A stretch of DNA of 64,000 nt from G963668605 sp963793625 (GCA_963793625.1 CAWCAT010000005.1:310001-374000), one strand, 5' to 3'; numbered from the stretch's first letter, positions 39,341 to 50,038 are shown. Made by a program: numbers and translations. The notes: generated by a model not told the origin, from the sequence alone.

Positions 39341-39730
39341 ATGGCGGAACCCAGGGAGCGAACCGATGCGGCGTTCACTCCTGACCTCACGCAGGATGAG
39401 GAAAAGGACGCTGGGGCTTTAAGTGCACTGCGTCCGCACGTCGTTGACGAAGCGATCCGGCGGGAGGGGGACAAGGAACTGGCGCGTCCGTCTTCCGCGC
39501 TGGCATTCTCCGGACTTGCCGCGGGTCTCTCGATGGGCTTTTCCTTAATCGCCGAAGGGCTTCTGCGCGCTCATCTGCCCGACGTGGTCTGGCGCCCGCT
39601 TATCGTGAAGTTGGGCTACGCGTTGGGGTTTCTCGTCGTGATTCTGGGGCGGCAACAGCTCTTCACTGAGACAGGCCGGCTGGGGAGAGTTCCTCGGCGG
39701 ATATTTTGTACCTACGCTGATCCCAGGTAA
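39341..39730 (+). pseudogene. Formate/nitrite transporter (FNT) family remnant
   Basis: An acidic cytoplasmic leader and the first FNT helices are recognisable (RPSSALAFSGLAAGLSMGFS, then KLGYALGFLVVILGRQQLFTE). A frameshift near 39680 brings in WGEFLGGYFVPTLIPGN, which resembles a much later part of the channel. The intervening hundred or so residues and the true C-terminus are missing. FNT proteins are pentameric channels for formate, nitrite or hydrosulfide of about 280 residues; this one cannot fold as a channel if the sequence is right. It is coupled to the baeRF gene. Confidence 0.6.
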
Positions 39731-39762
39731 TGGCCGGCAAGTAACTCCGCTACACTGCTCTC

Positions 39763-40062
39763 ATGAAAGCCATCGCGGACGTCTGTATTATTCCAATCGG
39801 AGTGGGCGTGTCTCTGTCCTTACAAATCGCGGCGTGTGAACGCGTACTGACGAGCGCCGGGCTTAAGACCGAATTGCACGCGAATGGAACCAATGTCGAA
39901 GGCGAATGGGACGCCGTTATGGACGCCCTGAAGCGCTGCCACGAAGTGCTGCACGAAATGGGCGTGCCGCGCGTGCATACGGAGATTCGCATCGGTACGC
40001 GCAACGATCGCGCACAGAGCATGGAAGACAAACTCGCCAGCGTGAAGCAGAAGCTGGGGTGA
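39763..40062 (+). CDS. MTH1187/YkoF-type thiamine-binding domain protein
   Basis: The 99-residue protein shows the MTH1187 signature: CIIPIGVGVSLSLQIAAC at the start, GLKTELHANGTNVEGEW in the middle and TEIRIGTRNDRAQSMEDKL at the end. The family forms small ferredoxin-like tetramers and has been linked to binding of hydroxymethylpyrimidine or thiamine. Length is normal. It stands just before the dehydratase gene with 15 bases between. Confidence 0.88.
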   Translation: MKAIADVCIIPIGVGVSLSLQIAACERVLTSAGLKTELHANGTNVEGEWDAVMDALKRCHEVLHEMGVPRVHTEIRIGTRNDRAQSMEDKLASVKQKLG

Positions 40063-40077
40063 GTGTATACTTCCTGA

Positions 40078-41238
40078 ATGAACCGGCGAGATTTCCTCTG
40101 GACTCTTAGCGGTACTTCAGCCGCGCTTGCCTTACCTGCAGATCCGCCTTCGCTCAAAATCACAGAAGTGAAATTCCTGCGCCTGCGCTATCCGGGCAAG
40201 ACGCCGCGCAAGCGCAACGGAACCATTGCCAGCGGCGGCGGCGCGCCAGGAATGACGCAACTGGAATTGCACACCGACGCGGGCATTATCGGACGCAGCA
40301 TTCCGGCCGGCAGCCAGGAAATCATCACCTCACAGCTGCTGCCAAAAATCGTCGGCATGAATCCATTTCACGTCGAGGCGATCTGGGACCGCATGTACCG
40401 CTTCAATCGCAAGCCGGTCGCGAAGGGCCCGTACATCTCCGCAATGGGCTCCATCGATATCGCCGTTTGGGACATCATCGGCAAGGCGCTCAACCGCCCT
40501 GTTTGCGAGGTGCTCGGTGTCTTTTCGGAAAAGATTCGCGTGTACGCGGCGGGTGGCTATTACGAAGAAGGGAAGGGAATCAAGGAACTCGTCAAGGAGA
40601 TGGAGGGCTACGTCTCCGAAGGCTTCCGCGCGGTAAAGATGAAGGTCGGCGGAGAATCCATGCAGGTCGATACAGAGCGCGTGCGCGCGGTGCGCGATGC
40701 CGTCGGTCCCAATATTGATTTAATGATCGACGCCAACAATCGCTGGACTGCACCCGAGGCGATCCGGTTCGGTCGCATGGTCGAAAAGTATAATCCGTTC
40801 TGGTTTGAGGAGCCCGTCGAAGCAGACGATTTCGCAGGCTGTGCCGAAGTGAAACGCAAGCTGGACATACCGATCGCCGCAGGCGAAAACGAGTTCACGC
40901 GCTGGGGCGCGCGCGATCTGATCACGGCAAGTGCCGTGGACGTGCTGCAATGCGACACGGTGCTGGCGGGCGGCATTTCGGAAGGCCGCAAGATTGCGAA
41001 TCTCGCATCGGCGCATCATATTCCGGTCTCGCCGCATGGCAATCCACACATGGCCGTGCACCTGCTCGCTTCACTGCCGAACGCGATGATCATGGAAACA
41101 TATCCGGCTGTGGAGAGCCAGTACAATCTTGCTCTGCCGCTCTTTCCGGTGAAGGACGGTTATATCAACGTGCCCAGAAAAGCGGGCCTCGGGATTGACC
41201 CGGATCCGGAAGTCGTGAAGAAGTACCGCGTGAGCTGA
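40078..41238 (+). CDS. Enolase-superfamily mandelate racemase/muconate lactonising-type dehydratase with exported leader
   Basis: A twin-arginine-like leader (NRRDFLWTLSGTSAALAL) precedes a full enolase-superfamily enzyme. Catalytic KxK is in RAVKMKVGG (about residues 186-188). Metal ligands are in MIDANNRW, FEEPVEAD and AGENEFTRWG, and the second base is His in SPHGNPHM (about residue 319). This pattern fits sugar-acid dehydratases. A His and a KxK base pair allow either face to be deprotonated. Sugar-acid dehydratases are normally cytoplasmic, so the leader is unusual. Length 386 is standard plus leader. Confidence 0.88.
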   Translation: MNRRDFLWTLSGTSAALALPADPPSLKITEVKFLRLRYPGKTPRKRNGTIASGGGAPGMTQLELHTDAGIIGRSIPAGSQEIITSQLLPKIVGMNPFHVEAIWDRMYRFNRKPVAKGPYISAMGSIDIAVWDIIGKALNRPVCEVLGVFSEKIRVYAAGGYYEEGKGIKELVKEMEGYVSEGFRAVKMKVGGESMQVDTERVRAVRDAVGPNIDLMIDANNRWTAPEAIRFGRMVEKYNPFWFEEPVEADDFAGCAEVKRKLDIPIAAGENEFTRWGARDLITASAVDVLQCDTVLAGGISEGRKIANLASAHHIPVSPHGNPHMAVHLLASLPNAMIMETYPAVESQYNLALPLFPVKDGYINVPRKAGLGIDPDPEVVKKYRVS

Positions 41239-41248
41239 GGTCGAAAAA

Positions 41249-42328
41249 ATGATTCCCAATCTTCCGCAAGTCCGTTTGAGCGCAGTCGCATTAATTGCCG
41301 GAGTACTGCTCACCGCAGGATGCCGCGCTTCGGCCCAATTGGATCGCAAGACCGCTCGGAAGCTGACGCACGATATGACCGTGGAATCGCCGTGGATTCG
41401 CATCCCCGCCGGGTTGGGGGTAGCCGCGGGGCAGAATCCAAAAGCCCGGCGAGCCTATCAGAAATTGGCTAAGAACGGCGTCCTGCGCTGCGACGCCGAT
41501 TTCACCGAGTGTGTCGTTGGTCCCAAAGGCAAGGATCTGATTCACGAAGGCTCGATCGGTATCAAGGTCACGATCGGTTTTCTGGTTGCTGACGACATCA
41601 ACGTGATTCGACTCGTCGATGACAACTCGGCCAGCGCGAGCGTAAATCTGGGCTTTAAACCAACTGCTGTCTTTCAGGACTTTCGATCTGAGTTGAACAC
41701 CATTCTGGAAACCCAGGGCGATGCTTTTGCCTTTGACCAGATCTCCGGCGGCCATGCGGCCACCGCGCTGTTTCATCGCTCCAGCGAAGGCTGGCATCTG
41801 GAGAGCCTGGAACTGCTGGAGCGTACAGGATCGGCGCTGCGCAGAATTTCCACGCCCGGCGCAATGCTGCCTTCGCAAACGAAGACGAATCTGACGGAGT
41901 CGGCAACGGTGCTGGTCTCCTCTGAGGAAACGTCCACGGGGCAGACCGGCAGCAAAGCAGTTGATGGATTGATCGACGGCAGCCCGAAAGACTCCGCCAC
42001 CGGATGGGTCACCCAGGCGGAACGTGAAGGAGCGTGGATCAAGTTAAGCTGGAGCGCGCCTGTACGCGTCTCCGAAGTGGTGCTGCACGATCGACCCAAT
42101 GGGACTGACAACATCCGCGGCGGCACGCTTACGTTCAGTGATGGCAAAAGCGTAAATGTCGGCGCACTGCCGATTTATGGTGCACCGCTGCACGTCGAGT
42201 TCAACCCGAGGGTAATCACCTGGGTGCAGTTCCGCGTGACGGCTGCCAATGGAACAGGCACTGGTCTGGCGGAAATTCAAGTGCTGGGCGCGCCTGCAAG
42301 CGAAGCCGACGTCAACGTACCGCATTAA
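41249..42328 (+). CDS. Lipoprotein with C-terminal discoidin-like (F5/8 type C) domain
   Basis: The lipobox is LLTAGC. Residues from about 30 to 200 form an uncharacterised domain (WIRIPAGLGVAAGQNPKARR, FDQISGGHAATALFHRSSEG). A galactose-binding-like domain follows: ATVLVSSEETSTGQTGSKAV, DGLIDG, then WIKLSWSAPVRVSEVVLHDR and WVQFRVTAANGTG. Discoidin-like domains bind glycans or surfaces. It follows the dehydratase by ten bases and precedes an S46 peptidase, so an envelope role is likely. The substrate is unknown. Confidence 0.75.
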   Translation: MIPNLPQVRLSAVALIAGVLLTAGCRASAQLDRKTARKLTHDMTVESPWIRIPAGLGVAAGQNPKARRAYQKLAKNGVLRCDADFTECVVGPKGKDLIHEGSIGIKVTIGFLVADDINVIRLVDDNSASASVNLGFKPTAVFQDFRSELNTILETQGDAFAFDQISGGHAATALFHRSSEGWHLESLELLERTGSALRRISTPGAMLPSQTKTNLTESATVLVSSEETSTGQTGSKAVDGLIDGSPKDSATGWVTQAEREGAWIKLSWSAPVRVSEVVLHDRPNGTDNIRGGTLTFSDGKSVNVGALPIYGAPLHVEFNPRVITWVQFRVTAANGTGTGLAEIQVLGAPASEADVNVPH

Positions 42329-42374
42329 GTACCTGAAGATCCATCATTGCGACTATCATGGACCTGGAGCCTTG

Positions 42375-44347
42375 ATGAGAGTCCTGTCTGTCCTTCTGTT
42401 ATCTCTCCTTGCCTTGCCTGCAGCCGGCGACGAGGGAATGTGGTTGCTGAATCAGTTTCCGAAAGACGCGGTCAATCAGAAACATAAAGTCGAGATCACC
42501 GACGAATTTCTGAAACATCTGCGCTTATCCTCCGTTCGAATCGGTGGTGGCTCGGGTTCATTCGTGTCACCGAATGGACTGCTGCTCACCAATCAGCATC
42601 TTGTGACGGGGTGCCTCAACCAGACCAGTTTGAAGGACGGGTTCTACGCCGATACGCAGTCCGGCGAGCTTCGTTGCCCCGGACTCGATGCCGCTGTGTT
42701 GTTGAACATCGATGATGTGACCAGCCAGGTGAAGTCAGCCGCCAAGGACGGCACGACGGCCGCCCAGAAGATCTCTGAGCGTAACGCAACGATCGCTCTG
42801 ATTGAGAAAGACTGCAGCGCGAAAACCGGCGACGTTTGCAGTGTGGTCAAGCTTTTCTCCGGAGGGCGCTATGACCTGTACCGTTATAAGCGGTACAACG
42901 ATGTTCGGCTGGTGTTTGTGCCCGAACAGGCGCTCGCATTTTTTGGACGCGAACGCGACAGCATCACGTATCTCCGCTATGGTCTGGACATTGCGTTTCT
43001 GCGAGCCTACGAGAATGGAAAACCGGCTGCTACCGCTGAATACTTGAAGTGGAGCTCTGAGGGCGTAAAGGAGGGCAGCGCAGTTTTCGCAGCGGGTAAC
43101 CCGGGCGCGACTGCGCGTGCGACAACTGCCGCGCAGCTGGCTTTTTATCGCGACAGGTCGTTGCTCTTCACACTGCAAAAACTCGCGCCGCGCATTCAAC
43201 AAGTCAGCGCATATGCGTCGCAGAGCGAGGAAAATCAGCGCGCGGCTGAGCAGACGTTGACTGGTCTGCTGGAAAACTATAAATCAGTGGCCGGAAAACT
43301 GATCGGACTGCGTGATGACCGGTTGGTGGGCCGCAAAACGCTCTTCGACCAGAAGATCCGCCATGCCGTGGAGGCTGATCCTAAATTGGGCACGGAGGCA
43401 GGCAAGGTCTGGGACGAAGTGGCTGCGGCATACAAGAGTTGGTCGGCTTATGAGAAGCCATATCAACTGCTGGATGGCTCGCCTGCACTCGGTTCCAACC
43501 TGTTCCGTGTCGCGCGCCGGTTGGCATCAGGACAGGCACTGGCGCAGGATGCGGATACGCCCATCAACGAAGTGCTAGAAATCGTGCTGATGACGCAGTA
43601 CATCGAGGAGTTGCGGAATCTTGGTGAGAAAGAAGCGCCGCTGAAGGGCATTGTCACCGGCAAGACTGCGCAGCAGGCAGCCGAGGCGTTGGTCAAATCG
43701 AGCAAGTTGAAAGACCCCGCTGAGCGGCGTCGTCTGGCTGCGGATCCGGGCGCGTTGGCCAAGTCGGACGATGGCTTCATTCGGCTGGCGTTGCGATTGA
43801 ATGGTCCGGCGCAAAAGCTTCGGACGAAGCGCGAAGAACTCATCGGGGCGCTGGAAGCTTCGGCTGCGGAGCAGATCGCGCAGTACCGCTTTCAGTTATT
43901 CGGCGCTGCCGATTATCCCGATGGCACCCACACACCGCGCGTCCAGTTCGGAGTTGTGAAGGGCTACACGGACCGGGCCGGCGTCAAAGCTCCCTACGCA
44001 GCAACCTTCAGCGGCCTGTACTATCGCAGGCAGAACGAGGGACCCTACGCAGTCTCTCAGCGCTGGGTGGATGCGAAGAATGTCTCGACGTCGTTGCGCC
44101 ACTCGATTTCGTGAGTACTTGCGATGTCGGTGGCGGCGATCACGGAAGCCCCACAGTCAATGCGGCGGGCGAGTTGGTGGGCGTTCTCTTCGATGGAAAT
44201 CTCGAGAGTCTTCCAGGCAGCTTTTTGTACAACGATGAGCAGGCGCGCGCGGTGCATGTCGCGGTGCAGGGCATCGCGGAAGCACTCCGCAAAGTTTATA
44301 AGACAACGGCGCTGCTCGATGAATTAGGTCTCGGCGCACGGCCTTAA
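42375..44347 (+). CDS. S46 family dipeptidyl-peptidase (DPP7/DPP11-like), one frameshift
   Basis: The start is ATG 42375 with signal peptide LLLSLLALPAAGDEGMW. The chymotrypsin-like fold has catalytic His in LLLTNQHLVTGC (about residue 75) and the expected Asp in the region YGLDIAFLRAYENGKP. A frameshift near 44075 leads into PLDFVSTCDVGGGDHGSPTV and GELVGVLFDGNLESLP, which is the active-serine region. The usual GGNSGSP there reads GGDHGSP, so the nucleophile position is a His in this sequence. Corrected length is about 655, a little short of the family's 700. Active members release dipeptides from oligopeptides in the periplasm. Confidence 0.85.
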
Positions 44348-44385
44348 GCGCACTTGCTTACGCGCGTGCCTCTGTCACGACGAAC

Positions 44386-46506
44386 CTATTGCAACACCAG
44401 GTTTGTACGCGGAAACGCGAACTTGCGTCCGACCTCATCCACAACGTTGATCTGGCAGGTATAGCGACCCGCTGCCAGGTCCTTCAATGGAACCTGGAGT
44501 TGCACGGGGACCGCCTCTGGCCGCGTGTTCGCCAACTGCGTTACGTCCAGCGGACCCACTTCAAACGCCTTGGCGCCTTTGGCGTTGAACCAGCTCATAC
44601 TGACTCTGACCTTGCGCGCCTGTTTGTCGGCCGGGTCCGGACGGGCGTCATAGACGTCGAACATCACGAACAGGTTCTGGCTGCGGCGGAAGACGCGCGT
44701 GATGTTCGGCACCATTTTTTCTAGGCCGTTGATCAGTGGATTGGCAGTGAGATCTCTTCTGGCTGCGTGCTCGGCAGCCCCGACCGCGGCTTTAATATGC
44801 TCGCGCTGGCTGCTCCAGACAACTGTGCTCAGTTTTAACCCCGACGTATCGGCGCTGAGATCTGGCACAATGAAGCGCGTTTCAAACGTCCCCATTCTGC
44901 CGCTGATGTTTTCACGCACCAGGAATTTCATGTGATATTTACCGGGCTTCAAAACGAATCCGGCATCGTACTGAAAGCTCTTGCGTGCAATCTTGGCAGC
45001 GCTTTCCTGATCGAGTTTGATCTTGATGTTGTCGCGAACGTTGCCCGCCACAGCCTTCTGCTCATCCTGTAACTGACCGGCGAAATCGAGCTGGGTCATG
45101 CTGGCCCCGCCTTTCGCGGCCAGGGCCACGACCGACCCCGGTATTTTGACAGAGACCGGAACGAAGTAATTGGTTCTGGAGACGCGGAAGTAATTGACCT
45201 GCAGCGCGATCGGAAGATCTGTGAGCGGCGCGCCGGCGGACATTGCTTCTTTGATCTGCTGCTCTTTATCCTGGCCATTCATCTTGGCCCAGATCTTGGA
45301 GGTGTAATAGCCCTGGCGATGTTCCAGTTTGGCGGAAAGCTTGCTGTTCAGCTTCACCGAAATCTTGCGGTACTTGCCATCTTCCGCCGTGTTGGTACTG
45401 TAGTAGCCCAGCACGTAATAGCTGCGAATGTCCTGCTGGGCCTGCGTGATGCCAGCAGTGATGTCGTTGCTGTCCATGTACGCTTTGCCGCCCGTTTCGG
45501 CGGCCAGCGTCGTGAGTGTTTCCTGGGAACTGTTATGGCTGGCGCGCTGTTGGTTGTAATTCGAGCCGTTGAAGATACCGGCTCCGCGTGATGCGCCTTT
45601 GCCTGCTCCGCCTCCGGGAGGGTCCGCCATCAGTCCGCGCGTGTCCACCGGATAAATCGCCAGGTTCGCTTTGACCGCGGCATTGATCGAAGCCTCGAGC
45701 TGCGCCTGATTGTCGATTCCGGTTCGGCTGACTCCGGCTGAGAAATAAATCATCGCTTTCTTTTCGGGCAGGGCACCGAGCATTCGCGCAGCCTTTTCGA
45801 TGGCTGCGAGTTTTTGATCACTATTGAAGGCGTTGAATTCGCTCTCATCGGCAACAAACGCGGCGCCGGTATCCTCGCCAGTTTCGTCTCCTGTATCACC
45901 CATTTCCGCCAGTTCGCTCATTTCTCCGATCGGCAAGGATTTGACGATATGATTCAGCGCGGCGCGGTCGTTGCTGAAGTCGCTAAGCACATTAATCATG
46001 CTGGTATAGAGCAGGATCGAGACCATGTCGTCTTTGGTGATGCGCTTCTCGAGGTATTCGAGCGCCGCTTCCTGCGCGCGCAGCTGCTCTGGTATTCCCA
46101 TCGATGAGAAGTCAAAGTAGAACACCAGCAGGCGCTTGTCATGGTATTGCACCTCGCCGGCCTTCTCAACGCTGATTGTTTTCTTGGCAGCTTCCGGTAA
46201 CTTGAACTGATCGCTCAGGACCAATGGCGGCAAGGGCTCCGGATCACTGGAGAGTTTCTGGAACTCGAATACGGAGACCTTCTGAGGTTTGCCGTCCTCG
46301 AGCACAATAAAGTCCTGATCTTTCAGATCCTCGATCAGTTTGCCGGACTTGTCCCGCACCGTCACATCCACAATGACGAGGTTGGTCAACGCGGTGAATT
46401 TGGCCATTTGCCCGGTTTCAACGGTTGGCTGTTCTGCTTGCTGCGGCTGCCGCTGGCCAGCGGCCGTAAGTGTCAGAAGAGTGATGATTGCGAAATTGCG
46501 CAGCAT
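44386..46506 (-). CDS. VWA domain protein, acidobacterial TIGR03436 type
   Basis: The 706-residue secreted protein begins with a signal peptide (LRNFAIITLLTLTAAGQ). The hallmark segment VIVDVTVRDKSGKLIEDLKD-QDFIVLEDGKPQKVSVFEF follows. The VWA fold carries KRLLVFYFDFSSMGIPEQLR and AMIYFSAGVSRTGIDNQ; the DxSxS metal site appears as DFSSM. The C-terminal half is beta-rich. Its ATG overlaps the stop of receptor E as TAATG, so the two are translationally coupled. The function of TIGR03436 proteins is unknown; pairing with a receptor suggests a periplasmic or surface partner. Confidence 0.88.
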   Translation of the reverse strand: MLRNFAIITLLTLTAAGQRQPQQAEQPTVETGQMAKFTALTNLVIVDVTVRDKSGKLIEDLKDQDFIVLEDGKPQKVSVFEFQKLSSDPEPLPPLVLSDQFKLPEAAKKTISVEKAGEVQYHDKRLLVFYFDFSSMGIPEQLRAQEAALEYLEKRITKDDMVSILLYTSMINVLSDFSNDRAALNHIVKSLPIGEMSELAEMGDTGDETGEDTGAAFVADESEFNAFNSDQKLAAIEKAARMLGALPEKKAMIYFSAGVSRTGIDNQAQLEASINAAVKANLAIYPVDTRGLMADPPGGGAGKGASRGAGIFNGSNYNQQRASHNSSQETLTTLAAETGGKAYMDSNDITAGITQAQQDIRSYYVLGYYSTNTAEDGKYRKISVKLNSKLSAKLEHRQGYYTSKIWAKMNGQDKEQQIKEAMSAGAPLTDLPIALQVNYFRVSRTNYFVPVSVKIPGSVVALAAKGGASMTQLDFAGQLQDEQKAVAGNVRDNIKIKLDQESAAKIARKSFQYDAGFVLKPGKYHMKFLVRENISGRMGTFETRFIVPDLSADTSGLKLSTVVWSSQREHIKAAVGAAEHAARRDLTANPLINGLEKMVPNITRVFRRSQNLFVMFDVYDARPDPADKQARKVRVSMSWFNAKGAKAFEVGPLDVTQLANTRPEAVPVQLQVPLKDLAAGRYTCQINVVDEVGRKFAFPRTNLVLQ

Positions 46507-49500
46507 TAGAAACTAAACCTCAGCATCAGACTCACGGTACGCATAGCCGCCGCCGCCGTAGGCAGGCCATACGTTGAGGAATTGACTGTCGTGCCGAAAC
46601 CAGTGACGGTTACCCGGTTGAGAGCGTTATTTGCGGAGAGCCGGAATTGCAGTGTGCGACGCGTGTCGCCGAAACGAAAAGCGCGGTTGATGCCAGCATT
46701 TAGCGAACTGTGCAGCGGGCCCGGAATCGTCGTGCGTCCGGCATTTCCGTATTGGCCAGACAGCGGCGTAGTAAATGCGAGCAGGTTGAAGTAGGGGTAA
46801 TCGCCGTCGTGAATACCGAGACCTGTTGCTTGCGCGCGGCCTGTGCCGAAAGCTGCTCCGCCGCCGGTATTGGAGAGGTTGCCTGCTACTCGCGCGGTCA
46901 GCGGAGTTCCTGAAGTGCCGGAGAACGACCCGGTCAACATCCAGCCTGTCAGCGCTTTGGTTTTCCAGCCACCATTGCGGAAACATGCCGTGGATTCCCA
47001 CAGGTGACGACAACATGAAGCCGCCTTGGATCCGATGCCGCTGATCGAAAGTGGAGAGCCCTCGTTCGAGGTGCAGGTTGTCGTTGAACTGGACGATCGT
47101 TCCTCCTGGTCCACTGAAACTCGAAGCGTTGTCAATCGACTTCGCGTAAGTGTACAGCGCCATCCCAGATATGCCGCGCATGAAGCGGCGCGTAACGCGC
47201 ACCTGACCGGAGTTGTAGCTTGAGTTTGCGTTTGAAGACTGGTAGTTGAATCCGGTCGCGTTGGCAATCGGCAGTTGGTTCTGGACATCGGTCAGCGAAG
47301 CTCCCGGGGAAGCCCGGTTGGGCTGATATACAAGACCGAGATTCGTACCCTTCGTGCCGACGTATTCGAGTTCCACGAGGATGCCGTGCTTGAACGAGTT
47401 CTGTACCGCGAAGACCCATGATTGCGCATAGGCCAGTTTGTAATTCGGATCAATGGCCCAGGTGTTCGTAATCGTCTGTTTGGGCACAATCGGGAAGCCG
47501 TTTGCCAGAGTTAGCGGAATCGCAACGCTGGTGCTGAGTGATTGTGTGATCGCGAAAGGCGCTTGCGATGCCATCTGGCTCGCCAGTTGGCCATAGGCGG
47601 AGCCGCTGTAGAAAATGCTATAGCCGCCACGGAACATCGTGTTGCGTTTGGAAAATGGCCGCAGGGCAAAGCCGAAACGAGGTGAAAAATTCGGGTTGTC
47701 CGAGCGGACCAGACTTGTCGGCAACTCGCCTGAATAAGGCCCGGGCTGGCCGGCGACAACGACGCTCGCGGCTGTGAACGTCTGGTTCAAGTCGAGGTTG
47801 GCCAGGTGACCGCGTAGCTCCGTGTACGGCGCGAAGTATTCATAGCGCAGTCCGAAATTGAACGAGAGCTTGCGGCTGATGCGCCAGTCGTCCTGGGCGA
47901 AGGCCGTCGTCGACCAGCCTCGAAAATAGTTGTTGTCGCTGCCATAGCGCAGTGAACTGGATTGCGGAAAGCCAAGCAGAAAGTCGGCGAAGTCGAAGCC
48001 TGTGCGGGCGAGGGGACGCCCGTTTGCGTCGATTGCACTCGTCACCAGGCCACTAAAGCTGAATGCGCCGCGCGCGTTCTGAGAGGTCAGGCTGTTCTGC
48101 TGCATCCTTCGATAACTGAAGCCAAAAGTCAGGTTGTGCCGGCGCTTCAGAACGTACGTGATGTTGTCGTTGAAGCTCGTCGTCTGGTTGCGGCTGACTG
48201 AGGCTGACCCATCCGAGAGTGTTCCGAAGTTCGTGAAAGACAGGTTTGGCGGACCGTAGTTGAGTGGATCCTGCGAAGTGCCGGTGATACCAAGCGTGGC
48301 GGCGACATTCTCCTTATTGGCAAAGTAAGGGATCGATTCGTTACGGTTCCGGCTGAAATTCAAATTGGCGTTGTTGTTGAAGCGTGGGGCAAAACTGTGA
48401 CTCCAGCCGAGCGAAGCGCTCATTCCGGAACCGGTAGAGGTGTCCCGAAATCCGAAAAGCTGTTGGGACTCCGAGTCGCGGCCCTGGGTCTGGAAGTTAA
48501 TCGAGAGCCGGTCCTTCCTCGACAGCGGCATGTTGAATCTAACGCCGATGCTGTTGCTATTGTTTGGCGTGGACCGTACGAGCTGGTAGTTCTGCACGAT
48601 CGTGGAATAGGTGGGCAGCGGAATGTATTTCAACAGACCGGTGGAAATCGGGCTGATACGCGCCGTCGGAATGATATTACCCGCAAACGGCAATTGGCTG
48701 AGCGGATCGAAAATCGTGAATGGGCGTCTTATGCGCCAGGGAGAAATCGCCGGAGCGCTCGGCCGCGGTCGGCAGTGATGAAATCTGGCTGTAAGGGTTG
48801 CGGCTGATCGAACCCCCATAGTTGACGGAGAAACTGGCTCTCGGCCAGGCGAACAATTTGGGGATGCTCAAGGGTCCGCCAAAGCTCAGTCCGAATCTGC
48901 TCTGCGCATAGGACGGCTTCTGGGCAGCCTGTCCGGTGAGCGAAAATGGCGCGGCATTCAGCGCGGAGTTGTTGAGCCCCAGGAACAGGTTTCCATTGTA
49001 CGGAGACCTGCTGCGCCGGTTTCCGAAACTGGCGAAATCCACGCCTCCGGGGCCACGGCGGCTGCTGGCCTGTCCTCTTCCACCAGCGCCGCCACCACCG
49101 CCTCGTGCGCCGCCAGCGCCGCCCGGACCACCACCACCGCGCATGACACCACCGCCGCCTGGAGGGCCGCCACCAGGCCCGCCGCGTCCCACGCCTCCAC
49201 TGAGTGGGTCTCCACCCTGTCCGCCTCCAAACCCCCCGTTAATCGCGCTGGTTCCCAAGCCGCCCAATCCGAGGCTATCCACACCCATGCCGCCCATACC
49301 GGGTGGCAGGCCCATCGCTGCGGGATTGGATGAATCGCCGAATTCGCCGCCCGGACCTCCGGGACCACGCCCGCCGCTCATCATGCGTTGCCGCCTGGCC
49401 TCTTCATCGCTCGACGCCCCTAATCCGCCACTGGTACTTCCATTAACCAGGAAAGCGTCTTCCGATTCGCCGCCCGCCGGAGCCGCCATGTCGGCCGAGG

Positions 49501-50038
49501 GTGCTTCAGCGAGCGCCTGCTGGCCTTCCTCGGTTGCCTTGGCCGTGGCGTTCTGGAAAGCGGGCGTGGGTCGTGCCGTGCGGTTACGCGCAGCACGGTT
49601 ACCTGTTGTTGCAGGTGGCGCGGTTGGCTTAGGCGCTGCCGGCGGCTCCGCTCGATTTGCTGGGCGCTGCGGCCGGTTTGCTCGGTGCTGCGGGGCGTCA
49701 CACTCTCCGGTTTTATCGATTCGCCAGCGCGCGGCATCTCCAACGCCCAATCTTTATAGGTGTGCCGGTCACCCGAGAAGGTCTCGCGAAGCGGAATGAA
49801 TCCCAGTATTTCTACCTGGATGTCCCATTCTCCCGGCGTGAGTTCAAGCAAATAGCGCCCGTTCTCGTTGGTGTAGGTGACGTGTTTGTTACCACCCTGG
49901 CGGGCCGTAACAGTTGCGCCAGGTATGAACTGATCCGCTGCTCGTACTGACCCGCTATGCTGGGCCGCACCCAGAAGAGCTGGACAGATCATAGAGGCAT
50001 AAAAGTATGGCGAATATAACGCGGTGGCTGGAGTGCAC
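46506..50038 (-). CDS. TonB-dependent receptor E with Gly-rich linker, several frameshifts
   Basis: The N-terminal regulatory-like domain reads FIPGATVTARQGGNKHVTYT to GEWDIQVEILGFIPLRETF. An Ala/Pro/Thr-rich spacer follows, then DAFLVNGSTSGGLGASSDEE, a long Gly-rich tract and FGLSFGGPLSIPKLF. The barrel ends MRTVSLMLRFSF. The frame breaks near 49650, 48755 and 47000, plus one in the signal peptide, where GTG 50038 is a likely start. The 48755 break is an extra A. It is larger in linker and poorer in plug sequence than the other receptors. The VWA gene is coupled to its stop. Outer-membrane location is likely; the ligand is unknown. Confidence 0.8.
49045..49390 (-). repeat. Gly-rich low-complexity coding tract in receptor E
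   Basis: About 115 residues dominated by GG, PGG and GRG units (for example RGPGGPGGEFG and GGARGGGGGAGGRG), encoded by GGC/GGT/GGA-rich sequence. It lies between the regulatory domain and the barrel. Confidence 0.85.

Noticed and set aside
48936..49799. A 287-codon proline-rich frame on the plus strand
   Set aside because: It is the antisense of the Gly-rich linker of receptor E (GGN codons read as NCC), not a real protein.
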